Below, in pieces: positions 19,343 through 27,544 of a stretch of 64,000 nucleotides of DNA. The translations under genes and the position numbers were made by a program. The notes below the pieces were generated by a model that was not told the origin of the DNA, made no database searches, and saw only the letters and a list, made by a program, of their open reading frames with translations. Origin of the DNA: Micropruina sp. (GTDB taxonomy: Bacteria > Actinomycetota > Actinomycetes > Propionibacteriales > Propionibacteriaceae); the NCBI GenBank assembly GCA_016711205.1, contig JADJTM010000001.1, positions 434,001 through 498,000 on the forward strand, written 5' to 3'. Each line of letters starts with the position of its first letter. Position 1 is the stretch's first letter.

Positions 19343-20208
19343 CCCAGCCCACCGCGGTCGTCCGGGTTCCGCTGCGCTGGGTCGATCTGGACGCGCAGGG
19401 TCACGTCAACAACGGCGTGGTCGCCGACTACCTGCAGGAGGCCCGGGTCCGGTTTCTGCTCGACGGTGACAACGCGGCGTTGCTCGGCCACGGCACGCTG
19501 GTGGTCGGCCATCAGGTGGAGTACCTCGCCCCAGTCGAATTCGCGGACGAACCTGTCGAGGTACGGCTGTGGGTGGGCAACGTCGGCGCGTCGCGCTTCA
19601 CCATCGGGTACGAGGTCGTCCAGGGCGAGGTGCTCGCGGCCCGGGCCCGCACCGTGCTGTGCATCTTCGACTTCGAGGCCGGACGTCCGCGGCGCATGAC
19701 GCACGCCGAGCGGGCCTGGTTCGTCGAGCGCAGCACCGGGTTGCCGCCGCTGCGCGAGCTGGCGAAGGCGCGTCCGGGGCCGCATGCGTACCGGGCCCCG
19801 CTGACCGTCCGCTGGACCGACCTGGACGTCTACGGCCACGTCAACAACGTCCGCTTCTTCGACTTCGTGGCCGAGGCGCGGGTGCACATGTCCAGCGACG
19901 CGGACGAGGCCGGCAACCGGATGAGCGCGGCGGCGGAGGCGGGTCACCTGTGGATGGTGGTGCGCCAGGACGTCGACTACCTCGCTCAGCTCGACCACCG
20001 GCTGGAGCCGTACGAGACCCGGGTCGCGGTGGTCGACATCGGCCGCACCTCGATGATCCTGGTCGCCGAGGTGACCGACCCGCGGCACGGCACGGTCTTC
20101 GCCCGGGCCCGCACGGTGATCGTGTGCGGTGACCGGTCCGGTCGTCCGATCCCGGTGCCCGACGAGCTGCGGCACGGGCTGGAGACCTGGCCGGCGGCCG
20201 TCGGCTGA
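19339..20208 (+). CDS. Tandem-hotdog acyl-CoA thioesterase
   Basis: 289 residues made of two 4HBT hotdog domains in tandem: the first begins VPLRWVDLDAQGHVNNGVVADYL and the second LTVRWTDLDVYGHVNNVRFFDF, each with the D-x-D-x-x-G-H-V-N-N active-site signature. Such proteins hydrolyse acyl-CoA esters. The GTG start at 19339 overlaps the stop of the acyl-CoA synthetase gene by 4 bp, so synthesis and hydrolysis of acyl-CoA are coupled in one transcript. A double domain in one chain can form the active dimer within a single polypeptide. Substrate length is unknown. Confidence 0.86.
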   Translation: MTQPTAVVRVPLRWVDLDAQGHVNNGVVADYLQEARVRFLLDGDNAALLGHGTLVVGHQVEYLAPVEFADEPVEVRLWVGNVGASRFTIGYEVVQGEVLAARARTVLCIFDFEAGRPRRMTHAERAWFVERSTGLPPLRELAKARPGPHAYRAPLTVRWTDLDVYGHVNNVRFFDFVAEARVHMSSDADEAGNRMSAAAEAGHLWMVVRQDVDYLAQLDHRLEPYETRVAVVDIGRTSMILVAEVTDPRHGTVFARARTVIVCGDRSGRPIPVPDELRHGLETWPAAVG

Positions 20209-20252
20209 GGCGAGGCGTCCGGTCGTCCGCGGGCGAACGCCGGCAGCCTTGG

Positions 20253-20693
20253 TCACTGGTCCTGAAAGGGATCCGTGATCTCGCGCAGCAGCGTCAGCGT
20301 CTGGCGCAGTTCAGCCATCCGGCGTCGGCCGACGTGCGCGGCCCACTCGGCGTAGACCTCCTCCTCGGCGGCCAGTGCAAGGGGCCGTAGCTCTTCGGCC
20401 CGCGCGCTCAGCCGGACGACTCGCGCCCGGCCGTCACTCGGATCGGGAACGCGCTCGACATAGCCCGCCGCTTCCAGCCGGTCGACCAGAGCGGTGGCGG
20501 TCTGTTTGGCGATCAGGGCCCGCTCGGCCAGGTCGCTGATCCTGGATCCGTTGGGGCTGATACGCGCCATCAGCCGGGCTTGGGCGACGGTGAAGTCGGT
20601 GAGGCCCGCCTGTCTGGCCGCGCTCATCACTCGTGCCTCGATCGCGCGCTGGGAGATGAAGAGCAGCACGCCGATACTGAGCTGATCCGCCAC
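20253..20693 (-). CDS. MarR-family transcriptional regulator
   Basis: 146-residue winged-helix protein. Landmarks are FTVAQARLMARI, SRISDLAERALIAKQTATALVDRLEAAGYV (helix-turn-helix) and the wing DPSDGRARVVRLSARAEEL. It starts at GTG 20693 and is transcribed away from the TIGR03083-type gene at 20794. The 100-bp gap between them holds a long palindromic operator overlapping the likely promoters of both, so it probably represses itself and its divergent neighbour. Confidence 0.9.
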   Translation of the reverse strand: MADQLSIGVLLFISQRAIEARVMSAARQAGLTDFTVAQARLMARISPNGSRISDLAERALIAKQTATALVDRLEAAGYVERVPDPSDGRARVVRLSARAEELRPLALAAEEEVYAEWAAHVGRRRMAELRQTLTLLREITDPFQDQ

Positions 20694-20708
20694 TGCCGCC
20701 CCTTGCTT

Positions 20709-20749
20709 TAGTCCTATGATCGAATCATAATGATCCCATCATAGGACTA
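20709..20749. promoter_or_regulatory. MarR operator, 12-bp perfect inverted repeat with nested palindrome
   Basis: TAGTCCTATGAT at 20709-20720 is perfectly inverted as ATCATAGGACTA at 20738-20749. Between them lies ATCATAATGAT (20724-20734), itself symmetric around its middle base and sharing the ATCAT/ATGAT core. So up to three overlapping half-site pairs lie 16-57 bp upstream of the MarR start. This fits binding by the adjacent MarR protein, with several dimers possibly bound side by side. Confidence 0.8.
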
Positions 20750-20793
20750 GTTTCGCCGGCCCGGGCTGGCGTGTCCGCGAAGGAGTTCCTGCG

Positions 20794-21450
20794 ATGGAGC
20801 GAGACGAGGTCTGGGCGGCGTACGCCGATCAGAAGACCCGCGTGGTCGAACTGCTGGAGCAGTTGAGCCCGTCGGAGTGGAACCGTCCGACCCTGTGCGA
20901 GCAGTGGACGGTGCGCGACCTCGCCGGCCATCTCACCATGCAGGGCATGACGATCGGCGACGCTGTGCGCACGATGGTGCGCGAACCGGCCGTGCGCAAG
21001 GCGAGCCTCGGCGGAATGAACCGGATCATTTGCGAGATGGCCAAGGTCCGCGCCCGGGTGCCGATCGAGGGCCTGCTCGATCAGATCCGGGCGACCATCG
21101 CCACTCCGCGAGCGAATCCCGGGCTCACCGAGCGCGAGGCGCTGGTCGACATCGTGCTGCACAGTCAGGACCTTGCCCTTCCGCTCGGCCGCGAACTCGC
21201 CGTCCGTCCGCAGATCGCCGCGATCGCGGCGGACAACGTTCTGTCCTACGCAGGATCGTGGAAGGGCACGGTGTTCGGCGACCTCGGCGCGCGCGGTTAC
21301 CGACTCGTCGCCACCGACATCGACTGGTCGAGAGGCGCCGGCCCGGTGATCGAGGGACCCATCGTGGGGCTGTTGCTGCTGATCGGCGGCAGGCCGGCAG
21401 GCCTGGACCAACTCACGGGTCCCGGCGTCGCCGCACTGCGGCGGCGCTGA
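20794..21450 (+). CDS. Maleylpyruvate-isomerase-type (TIGR03083) mycothiol-dependent family protein
   Basis: 218-residue soluble protein with a DinB-like four-helix fold. The N-terminus has the family pattern LLEQLSPSEWNRPTLCEQWTVRDLAGHLTMQ with the metal-binding His of GHL, and VDIVLHSQDLALPLGR carries another conserved His. Many actinobacterial members use mycothiol or act as thiol-dependent isomerases or transferases, but most have unknown substrates. Divergent from a MarR repressor across a shared operator, which suggests induction by a toxic or aromatic ligand. ATG at 20794 with AAGGAG upstream. Confidence 0.82.
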   Translation: MERDEVWAAYADQKTRVVELLEQLSPSEWNRPTLCEQWTVRDLAGHLTMQGMTIGDAVRTMVREPAVRKASLGGMNRIICEMAKVRARVPIEGLLDQIRATIATPRANPGLTEREALVDIVLHSQDLALPLGRELAVRPQIAAIAADNVLSYAGSWKGTVFGDLGARGYRLVATDIDWSRGAGPVIEGPIVGLLLLIGGRPAGLDQLTGPGVAALRRR

Positions 21451-21519
21451 GCCCGGCTTGCTTGGTGCCCGCGCCCAGGGCGGTGGAACGGTCGGGCCTC
21501 AGTGCTGTGGAACGGGCAA

Positions 21520-22968
21520 TCAGTGCGCGTCGACGGCCTCGACCTCGCTGCGATCACCCGACCACTCGGTGTGGAAGGTGCCTTCAGTGTCGATGCGGCG
21601 ATAGGTGTGCGAGCCGAAGAAGTCACGTAGGGCCTGGGTGAGTGCCGCGTTCGTGCGCTCGGCGCGGACGAGGTCGTAGTACGACAGCGCCGAGCTGAAG
21701 CCCGGAATCGGCACCCCTGCCACGCTGGCCCTGGCCACCACCCGCCGCCAGGCGTCGTTGCTGTTGGCGAGTTCGGCGCTGATGGACGGCGCCTCCAGCA
21801 GCGTCTCGAGGTTGTTCGCGGCGTACTCGTTCGAGATGCGGTCGAGCAGCTTGGCCCGAATGATGCAGCCGGCCCGCCAGATGCGCGCGCACGCGGCGAC
21901 GTCGATGTTCCAGCCGTACTGGTGACCGCCGACCTTGATCAGGTGCAGGCCTTGGGCATAGGCGATCACCTTTGCGCACCACAACGCCTGCCGCACGTCG
22001 CCGATGAACTGCTGCCGATCGTCCACGCTGATGGTGCCGTCGGGACCCTGGAGAGCGACCCGGGCGGCGGCCCGCAGTTCGGGGCTGCTCGATGCGGCAC
22101 GCGCGAAGACCGCCTCGGCGATCGCTGCCGCGGGAACACCCAGGTTCAGCGACTCCTGGACGGTCCAGGTGCCGGTGCCCTTCATGCCGGCGGCGTCGAG
22201 GATCACGTCCACCAGCGGCTTGCCGGTCGCAGCGTCCACCTGGCGGAGCACCTCGGAGGTGATCTCGATCAGGTACGAGTCGAGGTCACCGGTGTTCCAC
22301 TCCTCGAACACGTCCGCGGCCTCGGCGGCCGACAGCCCGATGCCCTTAAGCAGGTCGTAGGCCTCACCGATGAACTGCATGTCGGCGTACTCGATGCCGT
22401 TGTGCACCATCTTGACGAAGTGGCCGGCGCCGTCGGGGCCGATCCAGGTGCAGCAGGGCTCGCCGTCGTATTGGGCCGCCACCTTCTCCAGGATCGGGCC
22501 GATGTGTTGGTAGGAGTCCTTCGGGCCGCCCGGCATCATCGACGGGCCGAGCAGCGCGCCGGTCTCACCGCCGGAGATGCCGCAGCCGATGAAGTTGAAT
22601 CCGAGGTCGGACAGCTTCTTCTCGCGCCGGCGGGTGTCGGGAAAGTAGGTGTTGCCGCCGTCGACCACGATGTCGCCCTGGTCGAGGTGGGGGAGCAGGG
22701 AGTCGATGGTGGCATCGGTGGCCGGGCCCGCCTTCACCATCATGATGATGCGGCGCGGCTTCTCCAGCGAGTCGACGAAGTCCGCCACGGTTTCGGACCC
22801 GATGAAGTTCGCCTCGGGGTGCGCCGCGAGCACGGCCTCGGTCTTGGCGTAGGTGCGGTTGAAGATCGCCGTGGCGAACCCCTTGCTGGCGAAGTTGCGG
22901 GCCAGGTTCGACCCCATCACCGCCATACCCACCACACCGATCTGCGCGCTGCCGGTCCTGTCGCTCAT
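21520..22968 (-). CDS. gnd: 6-phosphogluconate dehydrogenase, decarboxylating
   Basis: 482-residue enzyme that oxidises 6-phosphogluconate to ribulose 5-phosphate and CO2. The Rossmann start IGVVGMAVMGSNLARNFASKG is followed by FNRTYAK, whose Asn-Arg-Thr after the second strand is typical of NADP-preferring enzymes. Substrate and catalytic motifs GCGISGGETGALLGPSMMPGG and KMVHNGIEYADMQ are present, as is the C-terminal domain (RAGCIIRAKLLDRI). Length is normal. The start MSDRTG at 22968 matches the family. It sits next to a gluconokinase-like gene and a polyol dehydrogenase on the other strand, all feeding the pentose phosphate pathway. Confidence 0.95.
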   Translation of the reverse strand: MSDRTGSAQIGVVGMAVMGSNLARNFASKGFATAIFNRTYAKTEAVLAAHPEANFIGSETVADFVDSLEKPRRIIMMVKAGPATDATIDSLLPHLDQGDIVVDGGNTYFPDTRRREKKLSDLGFNFIGCGISGGETGALLGPSMMPGGPKDSYQHIGPILEKVAAQYDGEPCCTWIGPDGAGHFVKMVHNGIEYADMQFIGEAYDLLKGIGLSAAEAADVFEEWNTGDLDSYLIEITSEVLRQVDAATGKPLVDVILDAAGMKGTGTWTVQESLNLGVPAAAIAEAVFARAASSSPELRAAARVALQGPDGTISVDDRQQFIGDVRQALWCAKVIAYAQGLHLIKVGGHQYGWNIDVAACARIWRAGCIIRAKLLDRISNEYAANNLETLLEAPSISAELANSNDAWRRVVARASVAGVPIPGFSSALSYYDLVRAERTNAALTQALRDFFGSHTYRRIDTEGTFHTEWSGDRSEVEAVDAH

Positions 22969-23226
22969 CTGCTGCCTCACTGTTGGAAAGCTGGTCTCGT
23001 CGATTCTTCCAAAGCCGGCCCGCCTTTGGGGATTTCGCCGGATCGCTGGACGATCGCCGCCGCCACCAAGCCCACACCCGTTCGGACGCGCGGCGCACGC
23101 GGTTGCCACTCGTTGCCGTCGGTTGCCACGTGGTGCCGCCCGGACGATCCTGCCCGGACGCCGGGTGCCCGGTGTCGGTGCCCGGGTTCGGTGCGCCGGT
23201 TTCGGTGCGCCGGTTCGACCGGGGCG

Positions 23227-23988
23227 TTACAGGTGCTCCGCCGAAGGCCCGGCGGCGGTGCGCCGTACCGCCGCGGGCAGCAGGCTGATCTTCGTCCAGA
23301 TCTTGCCGGAGAGGTTGTTGGTCAGGTCCTCGATGCCGGCGATGGTGGCGAGCGTCGTCCGGTCGTCGGTGTGCTCACCGAACAGGGCGGCGGTCTTGCC
23401 GATCATCGACAACAGCTCCGAGCAGTAGTCGAGGTAGTTCGCCAACTCGATCGCGGTCATGCCCAGCGGCACGGTCGCCGTGGTGGACGAGAAGTCGCTG
23501 CGCAGCCGTTCGGGGTCCTTGGTGAGCTGGTGCATGTCGACCACGTGCGCCACCGATCGCAGCCGCTGCAGCGTGGCCAGGTCACCGTGCCGTTGCAGCC
23601 GCTCGGGCAGCGCCCACAGAAAATAGATCGCGATGCCGGCGAACACCGCGTCGTTGACCAGCGACTCGAATACGGTCAACCAGTCCCAGCCGTGTGGCTC
23701 GCCGGCCGCCGACGACTGCAGCGCGATCAGCACCAGCGCGTACAGGAAACCGACAATCACCAGCCCGATGCCGACCCGACTGGTCATCACCAGCCATCGC
23801 CGCCGGGTGTGCCAGACGTCTTGGCGTTGGGCCAGGTGGTCGATCACCTCGATCAGCTGACCGGGCAGCCGGGTCAGGTTGCGGGCCGGAAAGCGGGCCC
23901 GGATGCGGGCGTCCAACCGTACGACGGTGGCGCGGACCGACTCCGCGTCCAGGTGCTGCGGGTCGGCGGGCAGGGTCGGGTCGGACAC
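23227..23988 (-). CDS. Membrane protein of unknown function
   Basis: 253 residues if started at the GTG at 23988 (another GTG lies at 23997). A soluble N-terminal part (DARIRARFPARNLTRLPGQL) is followed by two hydrophobic segments, VGIGLVIVGFLYALVLIALQ at about 85-105 and AVFAGIAIYFLWALPERLQR at about 127-147, and then a long helical cytosolic tail (ERLQRHGDLATLQRLRSVAHVVDMHQLTKDPERL). I do not recognise the family. It is likely real because codon use is normal and hydrophobic segments are clean, and it fills the gap between gnd and the divergent dehydrogenase gene. Confidence 0.68.
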   Translation of the reverse strand: MSDPTLPADPQHLDAESVRATVVRLDARIRARFPARNLTRLPGQLIEVIDHLAQRQDVWHTRRRWLVMTSRVGIGLVIVGFLYALVLIALQSSAAGEPHGWDWLTVFESLVNDAVFAGIAIYFLWALPERLQRHGDLATLQRLRSVAHVVDMHQLTKDPERLRSDFSSTTATVPLGMTAIELANYLDYCSELLSMIGKTAALFGEHTDDRTTLATIAGIEDLTNNLSGKIWTKISLLPAAVRRTAAGPSAEHL

Positions 23989-24204
23989 GCCGCACACCCT
24001 ACTGCGTGCCCTGCGCAGACTCCGGTGGCCAACGCGGGCCCCGGTTCGCTGCGTGCTGCGCGGTCGCAAGGACGCACGGGAGCGGCGAGCCGGCGGGCGT
24101 GCGCCGTCCGTCCGGCCGGCCCCGGGCAACGGATGGCAACCCGGAAGCGGTGCGGGACCCATGCTCTAGGCTCGATCAAGCCCCTACTCAGAAAGGCAGG
24201 CGAA

Positions 24205-25566
24205 GTGGCCCGTCGACTCTCCCGAAGCCAGGACGGACGGCCCACGCCACCGGTCCGCATCGTCCATCTGGGCCTCGGCAACTTCTTTCGCGCACATCAG
24301 GCCTGGTACACCGACCGGGCTCCGGACGCCGACCAGTGGGGCATCGCGGCGTTCTCCGGGCGATCCCGGGGCATCGCCAGGCAACTGCAGCGGCAAGAGA
24401 ACCTGTACACGCTGGTCACCGTGGGGCCGCAGGGCAACGAGTACCGGGTGATCAGTTCGCTGGCCGCCACGCACACCGGCACCGACATCGCGGCGCTGCT
24501 CGGCTACTTCACCGACTCCGGGGTCAGCATCGTCACGATGACGATCACCGAGGCGGGCTACGTCCGCAACGAGCGCGGCGAACTCGACACCGACAACCCC
24601 GACGTGCGCTCCGACATCGACGTGATCAAGGCGGGCAACCTCAACGCCGTCAGAACCGCTCCCGGCAAGCTGGTCGCCGGGCTGGTGGCGCGCCGAGATG
24701 CGGGGGCGGGCCCGATCACCCTGATCTGCTGCGACAACCTGCCCGACAACGGCGCGATGCTCGAGGGTGTGGTGCGCGAACTGGCCAAGCAGGCCGCGCC
24801 CGAGCTCGCCGACCAGCTCGACCAGCAGGTCGGCTTCATCACCACCATGGTCGACCGCATCACCCCACGGGCGACCGACGCGACCCGGCAGGCCGTCCAG
24901 GACGAACAGGGCATCGACGACCAGGCGGCGCTCGCGAGCGAACCGTTCAGCGAGTGGGTGCTGGCCGGTGAGTTCAAGGGCCCGCGGCCGGCCTGGGACG
25001 CGGTCGGTGTCGAGTTCGTCGACGATGTGGTGCCGCACGAGCTGCGCAAGCTGTGGCTGCTCAACGGCGCGCATTCGTTGCTGGCCTACGCGGCCACCAT
25101 CGCCGGCCACCACACCGTCGCGGACGCGATCGCCGACCCGGTGGTACGCGGGTGGGTCGACGAGTGGTGGGACGTCGCCCAGCGCCAGTTGCCGCTGGAT
25201 TCGGACGTGGTGACCGAGTACCGGGCCGCCCTGCTGGAGCGGTTCGGCAACCCGCGGATGCGCGATCAGTTGAGCCGGATCGCGGCCGACGGGTCGCTGA
25301 AGATCCCGATCCGGATCGTCCCGGCCCTGGTTGCCGACCGCAAGGCCGGCAACAGCCCGTTGGGCGCCGAGCGGGCCGTCGCGGCCTGGATTCTGCACCT
25401 GCGCGGGTTGGGTGCGCCGTTCAGCGACGCCAAGGCCGACAAGGTCACCGAGTTGAGCACCGGATCGCTGGAGGACGCCGTCGGCAGGGTGTGCGAGTTC
25501 CTCGAGATCGACGATCGCGACTCCAAGGCCAGCATCCTGGCCCTGGCCCGGCAGTTGGGCGGCTGA
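24205..25566 (+). CDS. Mannitol dehydrogenase family polyol oxidoreductase
   Basis: 453-residue NAD(P)-dependent enzyme of the polyol-specific long-chain dehydrogenase family (mannitol 2-dehydrogenase, arabinitol 4-dehydrogenase, fructuronate reductase). N-terminal nucleotide fold: VRIVHLGLGNFFRAHQAWYTD. The catalytic Lys-Asn-His set is in RKLWLLNGAHSLLAYA. The GTG at 24205 is preceded by AAAGGCAGG; the same frame reads much further upstream but only as antisense to gnd. The downstream kinase starts 2 bp after the stop. Family members are hard to tell apart; with a gluconokinase-like partner, a sugar-acid or polyol substrate is likely. Confidence 0.85.
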   Translation: MARRLSRSQDGRPTPPVRIVHLGLGNFFRAHQAWYTDRAPDADQWGIAAFSGRSRGIARQLQRQENLYTLVTVGPQGNEYRVISSLAATHTGTDIAALLGYFTDSGVSIVTMTITEAGYVRNERGELDTDNPDVRSDIDVIKAGNLNAVRTAPGKLVAGLVARRDAGAGPITLICCDNLPDNGAMLEGVVRELAKQAAPELADQLDQQVGFITTMVDRITPRATDATRQAVQDEQGIDDQAALASEPFSEWVLAGEFKGPRPAWDAVGVEFVDDVVPHELRKLWLLNGAHSLLAYAATIAGHHTVADAIADPVVRGWVDEWWDVAQRQLPLDSDVVTEYRAALLERFGNPRMRDQLSRIAADGSLKIPIRIVPALVADRKAGNSPLGAERAVAAWILHLRGLGAPFSDAKADKVTELSTGSLEDAVGRVCEFLEIDDRDSKASILALARQLGG

Positions 25567-25567
25567 G

Positions 25568-27094
25568 GTGGGCACTGCGCCCGCTGACGCGCGCGTGGTG
25601 ATCGGTCTCGACATCGGCACCACCGCCGCCAAGGTGTCGGCCTTCGCCCTGGGCGGCGGCTGGCGCACCAGCGTGGCGCACGAATACCCACTACAGCAGC
25701 CGCGGCCCGGCTGGGAGGTGCAGGACCCGATGCTGATGTGGCGGGCCGTGCAGCAGGGTCTGGGCGAGGTGGCGGCCGAGTGCGGGGCGGCCGAGGTGGT
25801 CGGCATCGGGGTGTCGAGCGCGATGCACGGCCTGATCGGGCTGGACGGGCAGCATCGTCCGATCACCCCGATGGTGACCTGGGCCGACTCGCGGGCGGCC
25901 GAGCAGGCGATGCGGTTGCGCCACACCGAGCTCGGCCGGCGCCTGCACCGCACGTCCGGCACGCCGATCCATTCCATGTCGCACCTGACCAAGCTGCTCT
26001 GGTACGCCGAGCACGAGCCCGACACGTTGCATGGGGCGCGGTGGTGGGTCGGGTTGAAGGACTTCATCGTGTTCCAGCTCACCGGTGAGCTGGTCACCGA
26101 GGTGTCGAACGCCTCGGGTACCGGGCTGCTCGACCTGCGGACACGCACCTGGAACCCCGAGGCACTCGAACTGGTCGGGGTGGGCGCGGACCGGCTGCCC
26201 CCCGTCCGGCCGACCACCGACGCACTCCCGCTGCGCGGCGATCTGGCCGGCGCGGTGGGTTTGCCGCGCGGGCTTCCGGTGGTGCTGGGGGCCGGGGACG
26301 GTCCGCTGGGCAACCTGGGCGTCGGCGCGCTGCAGCCGGGCGTGGTCGGGCTGTCGCTCGGCACGTCCGGGGCGGTGCGCATGATCACTGAGCGGCCCTA
26401 CATCGACGATGCGGGCACGCTGTTCTGCTATCACCTGGCGCAGGATTCGTGGGTGATCGGCGGCGCTGTCAGCAACGGCGGCATCGTGGTGCGCTGGGCC
26501 GGCGACGTGTTCGGCGTCGATCTCGCCGACGAACCGGGCGGCAACCGCGACGCCATGCTGCTGCAGTTGGCCCGCGACGTACCGCTGGGTTCCGACGGTC
26601 TGGTGATGCTGCCGTTCCTGATGGCCGAGCGGGCGCCGCTGTGGAACCCGACGATCCCGGGGGCGTTCCTGGGGGTGCGGCGCGGCCACACCCGGGCGCA
26701 TTTCGTCCGGGCGGCGATCGAGGGGGTGGCGCTGATGCTGTCGACGATCGTGGACGAACTCGATCGGGTGACGCCGATCGAGCAGATCCGGGCCACCGGG
26801 GGAGTGTTCCGCTCCGAGGTCTGGCGCGAGGTGCTGGCCGCGGCGCTGGGCAAGCCGCTGGTGGTCACCGACGGCGCCGAGGGCACGGCGCTGGGCGCGG
26901 CGGCGCTGGCGCTGGTCGGCCTGGGGCAGGCGTCCTCATTGCGGGACGGCTTGGTGCACCTGGGCCAGGACCCGTCCGCGGGCGGTGACCCGCTGGTGCC
27001 CGACCCCGACGCGGTGGCGGCGTACCAGGCCGTCCGGGCCGGCATTCCGACCCTGCTGAACGGCTACACGGAGGTTCATCGTCTCTTCGGCTGA
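25568..27094 (+). CDS. FGGY-family carbohydrate kinase, gluconokinase-like
   Basis: 508-residue sugar kinase. The ATP-binding start GLDIGTTAAKVSAFA and the motifs GVSSAMHGLIGLD, MVTWADSRAAEQA and TSGTPIHSMSHLTKLLWYAE look more like FGGY gluconokinases (GntK of Gram-positives) than xylulokinases. The C-terminal half has GLSLGTSGAVR and IRATGGVFRSEVWREVLA, as in the family. GTG start at 25568, directly behind the polyol dehydrogenase. If it is a gluconokinase, its product is the substrate of the gnd enzyme 5 kb away. Xylulokinase or another pentulose/hexonate kinase remains possible. Confidence 0.8.
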   Translation: MGTAPADARVVIGLDIGTTAAKVSAFALGGGWRTSVAHEYPLQQPRPGWEVQDPMLMWRAVQQGLGEVAAECGAAEVVGIGVSSAMHGLIGLDGQHRPITPMVTWADSRAAEQAMRLRHTELGRRLHRTSGTPIHSMSHLTKLLWYAEHEPDTLHGARWWVGLKDFIVFQLTGELVTEVSNASGTGLLDLRTRTWNPEALELVGVGADRLPPVRPTTDALPLRGDLAGAVGLPRGLPVVLGAGDGPLGNLGVGALQPGVVGLSLGTSGAVRMITERPYIDDAGTLFCYHLAQDSWVIGGAVSNGGIVVRWAGDVFGVDLADEPGGNRDAMLLQLARDVPLGSDGLVMLPFLMAERAPLWNPTIPGAFLGVRRGHTRAHFVRAAIEGVALMLSTIVDELDRVTPIEQIRATGGVFRSEVWREVLAAALGKPLVVTDGAEGTALGAAALALVGLGQASSLRDGLVHLGQDPSAGGDPLVPDPDAVAAYQAVRAGIPTLLNGYTEVHRLFG

Positions 27095-27541
27095 CGGGTA
27101 TTGGGGACGGTTCCGGCTGACGGGTATTGGGGACGGTTCCTTTACCTGTCGGGCGGTAGGGCGCCCGCTGGCGCCCGACGGGTATTGGGGACGGTTCCTT
27201 TCCCTGTCGGGCCGGTACGCGTCGTTGGCTTCTTCGGCATGAGTTGCCCCGCAATGGGTCTGGCAACGTGTGTGCGGCTCGTCTGATCGGCCGATCATGA
27301 AGGCTCTCAGTCCGTTGCCCGGCGACTGGTGAAGGAACCGTCCCCATTCCCGGTCGGACGGTCCACCACCGCCGCGTGTGCGGCAAGGAAAGGGACCGTC
27401 CCCAATACCTGTCGGGCGGTCCATCCCCCCGCGTGTGCGACTGGTTAAGGAACCGTCCCCATTCCCTGTCGGGCGGTCCATCCCCCCGCGTGTGCGACGG
27501 GGAAAGGAACCGTCCCCAATACCTGTCGGACCGGTCCCCAC
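27093..27541. repeat. Cluster of palindromic REP-like repeats (3 direct, 4 inverted)
   Basis: A core of about 37 bp, GGTATTGGGGACGGTTCC followed by a CTGTCGGGCGGT-like end, occurs at about 27093, 27121 and 27178 in plus orientation. It recurs at about 27332, 27385, 27445 and 27502 in minus orientation. The last three lie in a near-tandem array of about 57 bp with a shared CCCCCGCGTGTGCGAC linker. The two groups face each other over about 115 bp. This GGGGACGGTTCC motif resembles REP/REPIN families tied to REP-associated (RAYT, IS200-like) transposases, but no such transposase is in the window. It lies between the convergent kinase and pyrC genes. Confidence 0.85.
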
Positions 27542-27544
27542 GGC

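Noticed and set aside
21922..24204. Very long plus-strand open frame running into the polyol dehydrogenase
   Set aside because: It is antisense to gnd and to the membrane protein gene, has His/Arg/Gln-rich low-quality composition, and the dehydrogenase homology and ribosome site begin only at 24205.
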